NCBI GenBank assembly: GCA_944332205.1
Contig: CALVJN010000005.1
Span: 1 to 63,300, forward strand
Length of the DNA stretch: 63,300 nt
Direction: 5' to 3'
Origin: an uncultured Bacilli bacterium
Lineage (GTDB): Bacteria > Bacillota_I > Bacilli_A > RF39 > UBA660
Shown here: positions 18,287 to 26,306 of the stretch, piece after piece
How the letters are laid out: every line of letters begins with the position of its first letter
Position numbering within the stretch: position 1 is the first letter of the stretch
Made by a program: the position numbers and the translations under genes
Notes under the pieces: generated by a model
Databases searched by the model: none
What the model saw: only the letters and a program-made list of their open reading frames with translations
Told to the model about the DNA's origin: nothing

Positions 18287-19468
18287 ATGCATAATTGTTT
18301 AGCCATTGATGTAGTTAAAGGGAAAAGTATGGTTACTTTAATTAGTTCTTGTGGTGAAGTTCTAATTGAACCATACGAAATTAATCATTCTATTAATGAT
18401 TTTTCTAATTTACTTAATAGAATTAATAAATTGAAATTAGGAAGCATTTCTGTAATAATGGAATCTACTGGTATTTATCATAGACCAGTAGAGAGATTTT
18501 TGTTAGAAAATAATTTTAAAGTATTTGTTATTAATCCTATTTATGGAAAGATGCATAAAAGAAATTTAAGAAAAACAAAAACTGATAAAGAAGATTGCTT
18601 TAATTTGGTTAATTTATTTCTAACTAATACATTTAAAGAATATATCAAACCTGAACAGTTATGTTTGGATTTAAATGCTTTATCAAGACAATATTTTGCT
18701 TTAGATGAATTATGTGTAAATCTGAAAAATAGATATAGAAATTTGGTTTATTTATGTTTTCCTGAATATGAATTAATATTTAAAAATAATACTATTTATT
18801 CAAGCATTGCCTTAGAATTTATAGAGAAATATCCACATGCTGATATTATTGCAAATACTAGAATAGATTGTTTACAAAATTTTTTTAAAAAGCATAATTT
18901 TAGTTACTAGAAGTCTAAACCAATCAAAATTAAAGAAGCCGCTTGTAATTCTTATCCTTCAGTTGATATGAATGATGAAACTGTTTCTAACTTATCTCAA
19001 ATATCTAGACTGGTTAATGAATATCAAAAAGCAATTGATATTATTAAATATAAAATTACTTGTTTAGCTAAGAAATCTAAATATTTTGAAACAATTAACT
19101 CTATTTATGGCATTGGTGAGTTTTCTGCTTCTATCATTATTGCTGAGCTTGGCGATATTAATAGATTTAATAATATTAAAGAACTAACTGCTTATTGTGG
19201 TTTAGATCCTTCTATTAAACAATCTGGAAGAAGTATAGATATTCATGGTCCTATATCTAAATCAGGTAATAAATATTTAAGAAAGATATTATTTGTTAGT
19301 TGTCTAAATATTGTTAGATTATCTCCTAAATGTCATATTGAAAACGATATAGAAATTTATTACAGAAAAAAGCGTAATGAAGGTAAACATCATTACGCAG
19401 CCATTATTGCTTGTACTACAAAGCTTCTACGCAAAATTCTAGCTTTATGTAAGCAATTAGATAAATAA
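18287..19468 (+). pseudogene. IS110-family transposase with in-frame amber codon
   Basis: One continuous reading frame of 394 codons interrupted only by TAG at 18908-18910. The N-terminal RuvC-like DEDD part has LAIDVVKGKSMVTLI, MESTGIYHRPVERF and KTDKEDC; the C-terminal transposase_20 part has IYGIGEFSASIIIAELGDI and YCGLDPSIKQSGRS with the conserved Ser. The length without the stop (about 392 aa) fits the family. The start is ATG at 18287 behind AAAGGA; earlier in-frame starts lack an SD. TAG is a normal stop elsewhere here (secA, agrD), so this is most simply a recent nonsense mutation. Read-through cannot be excluded. Confidence 0.85.
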
Positions 19469-19851
19469 TAGTTACACCACTAACTACACTTATATTATAT
19501 ACCAAATAACACATTATTTGATAATTTTTAAAAAATATCAAATTTCGTGTGTTTTTAGCTTGTATTAATATATCATAAAAATTAATAGTTGACAAATCTT
19601 AGAATGTCATTTTATTTTTTATTCTTATATTTATTTAATAAATTATTGCTAATAAAAAAAATTAACTCAATTATCTTGAATTAATTTTATATTTTTTATT
19701 TCACATTATTTATAAATATACAAATCCAAAAAGTATAATGATTGCGGTTTTGTTGAGATATTAAAATATATGTTAAAAATTCTATTACTATAAAAATTAT
19801 TACTAATACAGGTGTATATTTTTATTAAGTTTATAAATTAAAATTCTTGTT
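19469..19851. other. Gene-free AT-rich stretch right of the IS element
   Basis: About 380 bp without a supportable ORF. The only clear structure is the hairpin listed at 19655-19690. Confidence 0.4.
19655..19690. terminator. Bidirectional terminator-like hairpin
   Basis: Arms 19660-19670 and 19676-19686 form an 11-bp stem (one G-U pair on the minus strand) with T-runs on both sides. It can end minus-strand transcripts from 19852 onward and plus-strand transcripts leaving the IS element. Confidence 0.6.
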
Positions 19852-20137
19852 TTACCATCTTTTTATATCATGCTTATTCTTTAACCATGCAGTAAAATTT
19901 ATATCAAAATATATATAACTAATAATAAAAACAAGAAATGTAAATAACCATACATCTGAAAAATCATTTTCAATTTTTAGATAAAACTCACAAAAAAGCA
20001 AGAATAAATCAATAGATAATATTAATACTTCTATTATTATTTTTCTGTGGTTTATTTCTTTCCCTACAGGTGTCTTTTTAAACTCTTTTTCATATTTCTT
20101 TTTTTTCTTTATTTTCTAAATCATAATATGTAATCAT
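19852..20137 (-). pseudogene. Frameshifted two-helix small membrane protein
   Basis: The ATG at 20137 has an AAGGG SD about 9 bp upstream. It opens a frame (MITYYDLENKEKK) that meets a stop after an A8 run near 20103-20110. Removing one A restores a 94-codon frame to the TAA at 19852. The restored protein has a Lys/Glu-rich N-terminus with the block FKKTPVGKEINHRK and two hydrophobic segments (about residues 36-51 and 59-76). It ends KHDIKRW. I do not recognise the family. It could be a true pseudogene, a phase-variable homopolymer, or a sequencing error in the A-run. Confidence 0.6.
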
Positions 20138-20170
20138 ATCTTAATTCCCTTTTACTTACTACCTCGATAC

Positions 20171-20199
20171 TTTCAATATTTCTAATGTAAATATTGAAA
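20171..20199. repeat. 11-bp perfect inverted repeat upstream of the 94-codon frame
   Basis: Arms TTTCAATATTT and AAATATTGAAA around a 7-nt loop, about 20 bp upstream of the SD of the frameshifted gene. It could be an operator or a leader hairpin. Confidence 0.5.
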
Positions 20200-20533
20200 A
20201 TTCATTATTTAATATTAAATCTATTTTGTTAATTAAAAATTTCTGATTTTCTCGTTAGAAACAAATTTTATTGTAAATATTAATAATTTACTAAATTAAA
20301 TAATTTCCTTTAATAGGCTTTTATATTTCAAAAACTTTTCATACAATGCTATCACAAAGATTCATGTAATATATTGACTATTTTATTATTTATAACTTTC
20401 ATAACTATTTTTAATCGTCTTTATGTACTTAAATATTAATATATCTAAAATGATGCTACTACACAAACAAATTTATTTTAATTCTAATATTTTATCGTTC
20501 TTAGTATATTTTTAATTTTACTTGCAACAATTA
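20200..20533. other. Gene-free AT-rich stretch
   Basis: About 330 bp with no ORF that has an SD, and no RNA gene that I can recognise. Confidence 0.35.
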
Positions 20534-20824
20534 TTATCTGATCTTTGGTGCGTCATCATGCGATTTTTCCTCATTAAATAAACTTTCTATTGTCTCTCTT
20601 AATTCTTCTATTTGTTCATCTCTAAATAAATTTGGATTATCGATTGCAATTTTTTCGCTCATACCTTGTGAATTACCCGCAAATATTTTTTCTAATTCTT
20701 CTTCTTTTAATTCTTCCATTTGTCTATTTCTAAATAGATTTGGATTATCGATTGCAATTTTTTCGCTCATACCTTGTGAATTACCCGCAAATATTCTTTC
20801 TAATTCTTCTTCTTTTAATTCCAT
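20534..20824 (-). CDS. Tandem-repeat protein with RiPP-leader-like motifs
   Basis: A 96-aa acidic, Cys-free protein built from two nearly identical 36-aa units and a diverged third. Each unit opens with a helix of the type M-E-E-L-K-E-E-E-L-E-K-I-F-A-G-N, followed by SQGMSEKIAIDNPNLFR. The ELxEEELEKxxAG[N/G] pattern resembles leader peptides of ribosomally made, double-glycine-type peptides. The last unit keeps only the helix (IEELRETIESLF) and ends SHDDAPKIR. SD AAAGGAGT lies before the ATG. There is no signal peptide and no modification enzyme, transporter or protease in view. A precursor of a modified peptide is one possibility; a non-exported helical repeat protein is another. The gene is real by SD, composition and repeat conservation. 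Confidence 0.7.
   Translation of the reverse strand: MELKEEELERIFAGNSQGMSEKIAIDNPNLFRNRQMEELKEEELEKIFAGNSQGMSEKIAIDNPNLFRDEQIEELRETIESLFNEEKSHDDAPKIR
20609..20824. repeat. Two direct 108-bp repeats inside the leader-like gene
   Basis: Units 20609-20716 and 20717-20824 are almost identical over most of their length; for example GGATTATCGATTGC recurs at 20634 and 20742. The period keeps frame (36 codons), so the gene grew by in-frame duplication, and the few differences suggest a recent event. Confidence 0.9.
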
Positions 20825-21577
20825 ATTAACTCCTTTATTTTTTGATTTTTAACATAGCTTTATTTTTAATTAATTTAATTTTTCATACAAAAAGTAAATA
20901 CATTAATAAATTAAAATAATCATATAGCATTGGTAAGTATTTTAATATTAAATAAAATATTTATCAAATAAAATAAAACAGATACTTAATTAATAACACA
21001 TCTTTAGTAAAAAAATTAAATATAATATTTATAAACTATTTTAATAATTTATCTTTTTATAAAAAAGAAAATTTTTGAACTTATACTAACTTAACTTTTC
21101 AAAATAAAATACAATACTTCTTTTTGCTATATAGATAGTTTTCTAAATTTATTTTATTTTTTTACTTTGCTTATATGTTTTTGTTATCGCAATATAGTTA
21201 TTATTTATAAAATAGAAATACGCTTTTAGCCCATTAAGTTTCTCAAACATTTATTTTTTTATTTCTTATATTTTCCTCCTTTTTATTTTATATAATCATT
21301 ATATGATAATTTATCTTTTTTTTTCAATTAAAATATGATATATAACTTTTTTTCACATTATGATTGACAACAAAAAATATTAAATAATATTACTTATCAT
21401 TCTAATTATATGTGTAATTACAAATTAAAACATATCGAAGCTTTGTAATTATTAAATTTAAATAATTCAAGATTAAATTTCTCATTATAACTTTTTAGTA
21501 TAGATATAAATATAATATTTAATCATCATATATCTATTATCTATTTTTATTTCCATGCACTTTTCTTATAAATATAA
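20825..21577. other. Long AT-rich gap upstream of the repeat protein
   Basis: About 750 bp without a convincing gene. It contains a promoter and SD at 21275-21327 (listed separately) and a 33-codon ATG frame ending in Lys-rich sequence near 21150-21250, whose start is more than 20 bp from that SD. The rest shows nothing I can name. Confidence 0.4.
21275..21327 (-). promoter_or_regulatory. Promoter plus SD with no intact ORF behind it
   Basis: Minus strand: -35 TTGAAA (21322-21327), 18-bp spacer, -10 TATAAT (21298-21303), then AAGGAGG (21275-21281). The next bases (AAAATATAAG) give no start codon before a stop in the frame of the downstream ATG. This may be a decayed small gene or the start of a long leader RNA for the repeat-protein gene. 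Confidence 0.5.
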
Positions 21578-21600
21578 AAAACGGCTTAAGCCGTTTTATT
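21578..21600. terminator. Terminator of the zinc-ribbon membrane gene
   Basis: Perfect 20-bp palindrome AAAACGGCTTAAGCCGTTTT with T-runs, 8 bp past the stop at 21608. Confidence 0.85.
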
Positions 21601-21607
21601 TTAGAAA

Positions 21608-22207
21608 TTAAAATTTATTTCCACATGAAGTACAGAAACTAGCATTCTCTTCTATTTTTTCTCCACATTTCGGACAAAATTTACCTTTACTTGAAGTTTC
21701 TTTACTAGCTTTATCATCTTCATAGAAATTATTATTAGCAAATGTTACTATTTTATCAAGTAATCCTTGAACTGGGAAGAATACACCCTTCATTTCTTTA
21801 TTAGAAATTACAGAAAGAATAAATCTAAATTTAACTACTAATATAATGAATGTAACAACTTCACCTAATATTTCAAATACTTTTACGCAAATTGGAATAT
21901 AGAAATAATCGTCATATCCATTAACTAGATCTTTGCTAACTCCCCAAGATACTAACATTTCGAAGAATTTTCTTAACCCTCCAAATAATGTTGTAATTCC
22001 TTGGTTAATTACATCCCATCCAAGCAATACTAATGCACATGCTCCATATAAAGCAATAATTTTAATTGTTAAATTTTTTAAGCTTTTTCCTGCCTCACAA
22101 AATACCCAAATAAATGCTGTAACAATAATTAAATATTGCCATCCTGCAAACATAGCTGCAAACATTAATAATGCTAGTAAATTTTCATTTACCTTAAACT
22201 TCTTCAT
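21608..22207 (-). CDS. Membrane protein with C-terminal zinc ribbon
   Basis: A 199-aa protein with four hydrophobic segments (about residues 9-30, 45-65, 100-125, with one weaker) and, after a Ser/Lys linker, a C-terminal zinc ribbon FCPKCGEKIEENASFCTSCGN (two CxxC knuckles, written in parts: FCPKCGE and FCTSCGN). Such ribbon tails are common in uncharacterised Firmicute membrane proteins. SD AAGGAGG lies before the ATG. It is monocistronic with its own terminator. Its function is unknown. Confidence 0.75.
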   Translation of the reverse strand: MKKFKVNENLLALLMFAAMFAGWQYLIIVTAFIWVFCEAGKSLKNLTIKIIALYGACALVLLGWDVINQGITTLFGGLRKFFEMLVSWGVSKDLVNGYDDYFYIPICVKVFEILGEVVTFIILVVKFRFILSVISNKEMKGVFFPVQGLLDKIVTFANNNFYEDDKASKETSSKGKFCPKCGEKIEENASFCTSCGNKF

Positions 22208-22278
22208 ACTTTCCTCCTTCTTTATTTTATATTAGCACATATTAAAAAAAAGAACAATATTTCTACTAATTTTTTCAA

Positions 22279-22306
22279 AAAAAAATACCTATCAATTATA
22301 GGTATA
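22279..22306 (-). terminator. rpmE terminator
   Basis: ATACCTATA / TATAGGTAT stem with a nine-T tail on the minus strand, just past the rpmE stop. Confidence 0.85.
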
Positions 22307-22522
22307 TTATTTTACCTCTTCTGTTGTAAATCCATACTTTTTATTAAACTTATCTACTCTACCTGTATGAGATTTTCTAGATTGTTTATTAGTATAGAAT
22401 GGATGACATTTAGAACATACTTCAACGTTAATAACATCTTTTGTTGATTCTACTTCAAAAGTTTCACCACATGCACATATAACTGTTGCTTTTTTGTATT
22501 CTGGATGTATTCCTTTTTTCAT
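22307..22522 (-). CDS. rpmE: Ribosomal protein L31 (zinc-binding type)
   Basis: A 71-aa L31 of the Cys-containing, zinc-binding type: [12 protein letters not shown] followed by [15 protein letters not shown], then the [11 protein letters not shown] end. The length fits the family. SD AGGAGAA lies before the ATG. It is monocistronic. The presence of zinc ligands suggests it is the zinc-replete version rather than the zinc-free YtiA type. Confidence 0.96.
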   Translation of the reverse strand: MKKGIHPEYKKATVICACGETFEVESTKDVINVEVCSKCHPFYTNKQSRKSHTGRVDKFNKKYGFTTEEVK

Positions 22523-22575
22523 ATTATTCTCCTTCCGCCATGATTACTCTAATCATAGTAATAAATTCATTGCAT

Positions 22576-22704
22576 TTATTCTATTCTTTTAAGATGAAAT
22601 TTATTTAATAATTTGACTAATTTAGTAACAACGTACAATGTTAACATTCCCGGTACAAACAATATTGTTAATATTTCAATAGTAACTAAACCCTTCTTAT
22701 TCAT
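22576..22704 (-). CDS. 42-aa small membrane protein with prepilin-like N-terminus
   Basis: The ATG at 22704 has a perfect SD (GAGGTG, 6 bp) and a near-consensus promoter upstream, so it is very likely translated. The product starts MNKKGLVTIEILTILF, then has one long hydrophobic helix and a basic tail (LKRIE). Gly5 followed by LVTIE puts Glu at +5 after a K-K-G, the arrangement cut by prepilin peptidases in type IV and Flp pilins. At 42 aa it is close to Flp pilins in size, but no pilus assembly gene is in view. It could simply be a small one-helix protein. Confidence 0.65.
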   Translation of the reverse strand: MNKKGLVTIEILTILFVPGMLTLYVVTKLVKLLNKFHLKRIE

Positions 22705-22729
22705 AAATTCACCTCAAACATGCATGTAT

Positions 22730-22758
22730 AATATACACTTTATTAACAATTTTGTCAA
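22730..22758 (-). promoter_or_regulatory. Strong promoter of the 42-aa gene
   Basis: Minus strand: -35 TTGACA (22753-22758), 17-bp spacer, -10 TATATT (22730-22735), directly upstream of the SD of the 22576-22704 gene. Confidence 0.75.
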
Positions 22759-22770
22759 CTCTTATGTTTA

Positions 22771-23517
22771 TTAATCAACCTCTTTTATAATCTTATCCGC
22801 TATTTTTTCATAGCCTTTTGTATTTGGATGTATATCTAAAGAATTTGGTAATAAATCTTCATTTCCATCAAAAATATCAAAAATATCAATATAGGTTATT
22901 TCATAATCATCACAAATTTTTTCATACATATAGTTAGAATATTTTACTAACTCATCAATTTCTTCTTTAACTACTTTTAACCTTGGTAATGGATTATAAT
23001 AGCCTAACAAAATTATTTTATTACTTGCATAATCTTTTATTAACTCTATTAGCTCTTTTAAACTTTCTCCAATTTGATCAATTTCTTTTTTTGATTGCTT
23101 AAGATTTTCGATTTTACTATAAACGTTAGTTATCGTTAATCCTTTTATAAAGTCGTTAGCACCTATAGAGATAGTAACTAAGTCTGATTCCCTTAGTGCT
23201 TCTTTGATATTAATTCTTTTTCCGTTAACTTCTATAGTTTTATTATTCTCAATATCATTTTTTACATTTTCTATGGTATATCCAGATTTAGCAAAGCCTT
23301 TAGTATAAAAGTCTAATCTATCATTTTTATCTAAATATTCACTGACATAGTCTGCATATCCATATCCAATAGCACCATAAGAATTCATTCCTTCAGCGAC
23401 TGAATCTCCTAGAGCAATATAAAATATTTTTCCTTGTTTATATTCAAAGCCCTTATATATTAAAAACACTATTAATAAAGAAGCTATAAAGATTATCAAT
23501 TTTATATGCTTTTTCAT
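22771..23517 (-). CDS. SGNH/GDSL-family secreted hydrolase
   Basis: A 248-aa protein with an N-terminal membrane anchor or signal (about residues 4-22), then a GDSL-like fold. The blocks are ALGDSVAEGMN (nucleophile Ser), SIGANDF (block III Asn) and DIHPNTKGY (catalytic Asp-x-x-His). It is probably an extracellular esterase acting on lipids or acylated wall glycans; the substrate is unknown. The start is ATG at 23517 behind AAAGGAG; an in-frame TTG five codons earlier overlaps the SD. Confidence 0.85.
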   Translation of the reverse strand: MKKHIKLIIFIASLLIVFLIYKGFEYKQGKIFYIALGDSVAEGMNSYGAIGYGYADYVSEYLDKNDRLDFYTKGFAKSGYTIENVKNDIENNKTIEVNGKRINIKEALRESDLVTISIGANDFIKGLTITNVYSKIENLKQSKKEIDQIGESLKELIELIKDYASNKIILLGYYNPLPRLKVVKEEIDELVKYSNYMYEKICDDYEITYIDIFDIFDGNEDLLPNSLDIHPNTKGYEKIADKIIKEVD

Positions 23518-23548
23518 ATTTGCTCCTTTCAATCCTTATACATCTCTA

Positions 23549-24802
23549 TTATATTTCTTCAAGCGTTATTTTAGCACCTACATCTTCTAATTTTTCCACT
23601 ATTCCTTCATATCCCCTCAATATATGCTCAGCGTTTGTTATTGTGGTTGTTCCTTCAGCTGCAAGAGCTGCGGCAACAAGAGATGCTCCTGCTCTTAAAT
23701 CTGTTGCATTTACTTCAGTACCAATAAGTTTGTTAGGCCCACTAAAAGTTGCTTTCATTCCATCTTTTGATATTTTCATACCTAATTTTTTTAATTCTGG
23801 TAAATGCATAAACCTATTTTCGAATATTGTTTCTTCGATTGTCGATTTTCCATTACATTTAGACAATAATACAGAAAATGGTTGTTGCAAATCAGTTGGA
23901 AATCCAGGGTATACTAGTGTTTTTATATTAACTGGTCTGTATTCACTTTTTTTATTAATAACTAAATAATCTGAACCTATTTCTATATCAGCCCCCATTT
24001 CTTCTAATTTTGAAGTAAGAGCCTCTATGTGCTCAGGAATAATATTATATATTTTTAGATTATCTCCTGTTAATGCACCAATAATTGTATAAGTTCCCGC
24101 TTCTATTCTATCTGGTATTACTTCATGGTAGCATCCTTTTAATTTTTCAACTCCCGTTATTCTAATTTGTGAAGTACCGGCACCTGTTATTTTTGCACCC
24201 ATGTTGTTTAAAAAAGTTGCTACATTTACAATTTCTGGTTCTTTAGCGGCGTTTTCAATTGTTGTTTTTCCTTTTGCTAAAACACTAGCCAACATTATAT
24301 TAATGGTAGCTCCTACTGATGCAATATCAAGATAAATATTTGCTCCTTTTAATTCTTTGGCATCGACAATATATTTATCATTTTCTGTAGTTATCGTTGC
24401 TCCTAATGACTCAAATCCTTTTAAATGTAAATTTATTGGTCTTGCTCCTATAGAGCATCCACCTGGAAGTGATATTTCTACATGTTTAAATTTTCCTAAT
24501 AATGCTCCCATAAAGTAATATGATGCACGTAATTTTTTAGAATATTTTTCAGGAATAAACTTATTTTCAATTGTAGTTGGAGTTATAACGACACTCTCAC
24601 TTGCTCTTCTTACATTGGCTCCTAAAAACTCTAACATTTCACATAATACATCAGTATCTGTTATTTCTGGAACATTGCAAATGGTAACATCAGTATCAGC
24701 TAATATTGAAGCAGGCAGTAAAGCAACAGAACTATTTTTTGCTCCACTTATTTTAATTGTTCCCGATAAATCATGGTTTCCTTCAATTTTTATAACTTTC
24801 AT
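23549..24802 (-). CDS. murA: UDP-N-acetylglucosamine 1-carboxyvinyltransferase MurA
   Basis: A 417-aa MurA, the first committed enzyme of peptidoglycan synthesis (PEP plus UDP-GlcNAc). Visible are the substrate-loop Lys in ISGAKNSSVALL (about residue 22), the catalytic-Cys loop PGGCSIGARPINLHLKG (about residues 113-129), and the late blocks TDLRAGASLVAAAL and HILRGYEGI. The length is typical. SD AGGTGA lies before the ATG. It is followed by the SGNH hydrolase gene 31 bp downstream. Confidence 0.96.
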   Translation of the reverse strand: MKVIKIEGNHDLSGTIKISGAKNSSVALLPASILADTDVTICNVPEITDTDVLCEMLEFLGANVRRASESVVITPTTIENKFIPEKYSKKLRASYYFMGALLGKFKHVEISLPGGCSIGARPINLHLKGFESLGATITTENDKYIVDAKELKGANIYLDIASVGATINIMLASVLAKGKTTIENAAKEPEIVNVATFLNNMGAKITGAGTSQIRITGVEKLKGCYHEVIPDRIEAGTYTIIGALTGDNLKIYNIIPEHIEALTSKLEEMGADIEIGSDYLVINKKSEYRPVNIKTLVYPGFPTDLQQPFSVLLSKCNGKSTIEETIFENRFMHLPELKKLGMKISKDGMKATFSGPNKLIGTEVNATDLRAGASLVAAALAAEGTTTITNAEHILRGYEGIVEKLEDVGAKITLEEI

Positions 24803-24845
24803 AATCTCACCTGTTATATTTTATTTTTTTTATTTATTTTGGACA

Positions 24846-25685
24846 CTATAGCCTAAAAAACAAAATGTTTTTATCTTCAATAGCTTTTAACATTGCATTT
24901 TTTCCAGAACCAATTACTTTTCGTGGATCATATACACTTTCAAATTCTTTAACAAATTTAACTACATCATTATGCCAAGCAATTTGCAATTCTGTATTAA
25001 TATTTATTTTACTTATTCCACATTCTATAGCTTTTTTTATATCATCATTAGGTATTCCCGTTCCACCATGTAAAACTAAAGGTATTTCTAAATTATCATT
25101 AATCTCTTTCATTGTTTTAAAATCTAAATTAGGTTTTCCTTTATATAATCCATGAACACTTCCAAGTGCTGGTGCTAAAGAATCTATTCCTGTTTTAGAA
25201 ATTTCTAAACAGTCTTCTAAAGTAGCATTATTTGCATTAGATGTTATATTATCTTCTGTTCCACCAATATGTCCTACTTCTGCTTCCACTGTTACATTTT
25301 TTTCATGAGCATAATCAACAACTTCTTTAGTAATTCTAAAATTTTCATCTAAAGGATATTTTGAAGCATCTATCATTACCGAAGTAAAACCTGCATCAAT
25401 TGCTTTTTTACACAATTCAAAACTTTGTCCATGATCGACATGTAAACATACTGGTATTTGAATATTTAAGTCTTTTATTAGACCTTTAACCATTCCAACA
25501 ACAGTATTACACCCTCCCATATATTTGATAGCACCTTCACTTACTCCTAAAATGACTGGTAAATTCATTTCATTACATTTTTCTAAGATTGTTTTTGTCC
25601 ATTCTAAGTTATTAATGTTAAACTGAGGAATTGCATATTTTTTTTCTTTTGCTTCCAACAACATTTGTTTGCTATTAACTAGCAT
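24846..25685 (-). CDS. fba: Class II fructose-bisphosphate aldolase
   Basis: A protein of about 279 aa that cleaves fructose-1,6-bisphosphate in glycolysis. Zinc ligands and motifs are seen in CLHVDHGQSFE, VEAEVGHIGG, GSVHGLYKGKPNLDF, LVLHGGTGI, and INTELQIAW. The C-terminus ends LKAIEDKNILFFRL rather than the more usual K-I-x-L-F-G-S tail; this may be natural or a late frameshift. The start is ATG at 25685 behind GGTGA. A GTG at 25694 is the alternative. Confidence 0.93.
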   Translation of the reverse strand: MLVNSKQMLLEAKEKKYAIPQFNINNLEWTKTILEKCNEMNLPVILGVSEGAIKYMGGCNTVVGMVKGLIKDLNIQIPVCLHVDHGQSFELCKKAIDAGFTSVMIDASKYPLDENFRITKEVVDYAHEKNVTVEAEVGHIGGTEDNITSNANNATLEDCLEISKTGIDSLAPALGSVHGLYKGKPNLDFKTMKEINDNLEIPLVLHGGTGIPNDDIKKAIECGISKININTELQIAWHNDVVKFVKEFESVYDPRKVIGSGKNAMLKAIEDKNILFFRL

Positions 25686-25763
25686 TATTATCACCGTACC
25701 TTTAATTTAATTGTAGCATATTACTAACAAGAGTCAAGAGAAGCAAAATAATATGTACAGATT

Positions 25764-26306
25764 TTAACAACCTTTTAATATATAAGTTATAGACAATAAT
25801 AAAAGTAAAATAATTCCTAATACTTGTGCTTTTTTCTTTATTAATTTATTTAATTTTTTCCCCATTTTTAGTCCTATATAAGTGAATATTGCACTTATAA
25901 TCATAAAAATAAATGCTGCTAAAAAATACGATTCAGTAATAGCTTTTAATCCCAATCCAACACTAAAACTATCCAAACTAACAGTAAAAGAAAAAACTAA
26001 TATTGATAGTAAATTATTTAATGGTTCTATTTGTTCTTTTTTAAAAAGTGAAACGAATATTTGAATAGATAAACATAAAAAAACTATTCCTATTATTATA
26101 TTTGCGTTAAAATAAATTTTATCTAAAAAGTAACTTCCTAAACAATTTCCTATTATTGGCATAAAAAAATGAAACATTCCTACACAAATACTAACTATTT
26201 TAATTACTTTACTCTTTAAGTCAAACATACCATAAGCAATTGACAAAGAAAATGTGTCCATACTTAAACTTACTGCTACTATTATTAAAGTAAAAATATT
26301 TGACAT
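25764..26306 (-). CDS. mntP: Manganese efflux pump MntP
   Basis: A 180-aa protein with six hydrophobic segments in two homologous halves, matching MntP/DUF204. The paired Asp motifs are VSLSMDTFSLSIAYG in helix 1 and VSLDSFSVGLGL in helix 4. It exports Mn(II). The start is ATG at 26306, with AGGAGG only a few bases upstream. Both lie in an 18-bp perfect hairpin (26293-26340) that starts at the spoIIR stop. No yybP-ykoY manganese riboswitch is visible, so this hairpin may replace it as a control point. Confidence 0.92.
   Translation of the reverse strand: MSNIFTLIIVAVSLSMDTFSLSIAYGMFDLKSKVIKIVSICVGMFHFFMPIIGNCLGSYFLDKIYFNANIIIGIVFLCLSIQIFVSLFKKEQIEPLNNLLSILVFSFTVSLDSFSVGLGLKAITESYFLAAFIFMIISAIFTYIGLKMGKKLNKLIKKKAQVLGIILLLLLSITYILKGC

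Larger units (their letters stand above)
18100..19500 (+). mobile_element. IS110-family insertion element (ends approximate)
   Basis: The element is recognised from its DEDD transposase (18287-19468). IS110 elements have no long terminal inverted repeats, so the ends cannot be fixed by eye. The left edge is set where sequence becomes less AT-rich (about 18100), the right edge shortly after the transposase stop. It sits between rpiB and the gene-poor segment, on the strand opposite to most neighbouring genes. Confidence 0.65.

Noticed and set aside
18908-18910. Genetic-code change with TAG as a sense codon
   Set aside because: secA and agrD end at TAG in the expected place, and RF1, which reads UAG, is present. 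A plain nonsense mutation is simpler.
21150-21252. 33-codon ORF behind the 21275 SD
   Set aside because: Its ATG is more than 20 bp from the SD and a stop lies just before it. The Lys-rich end looks like chance coding in AT-rich DNA.
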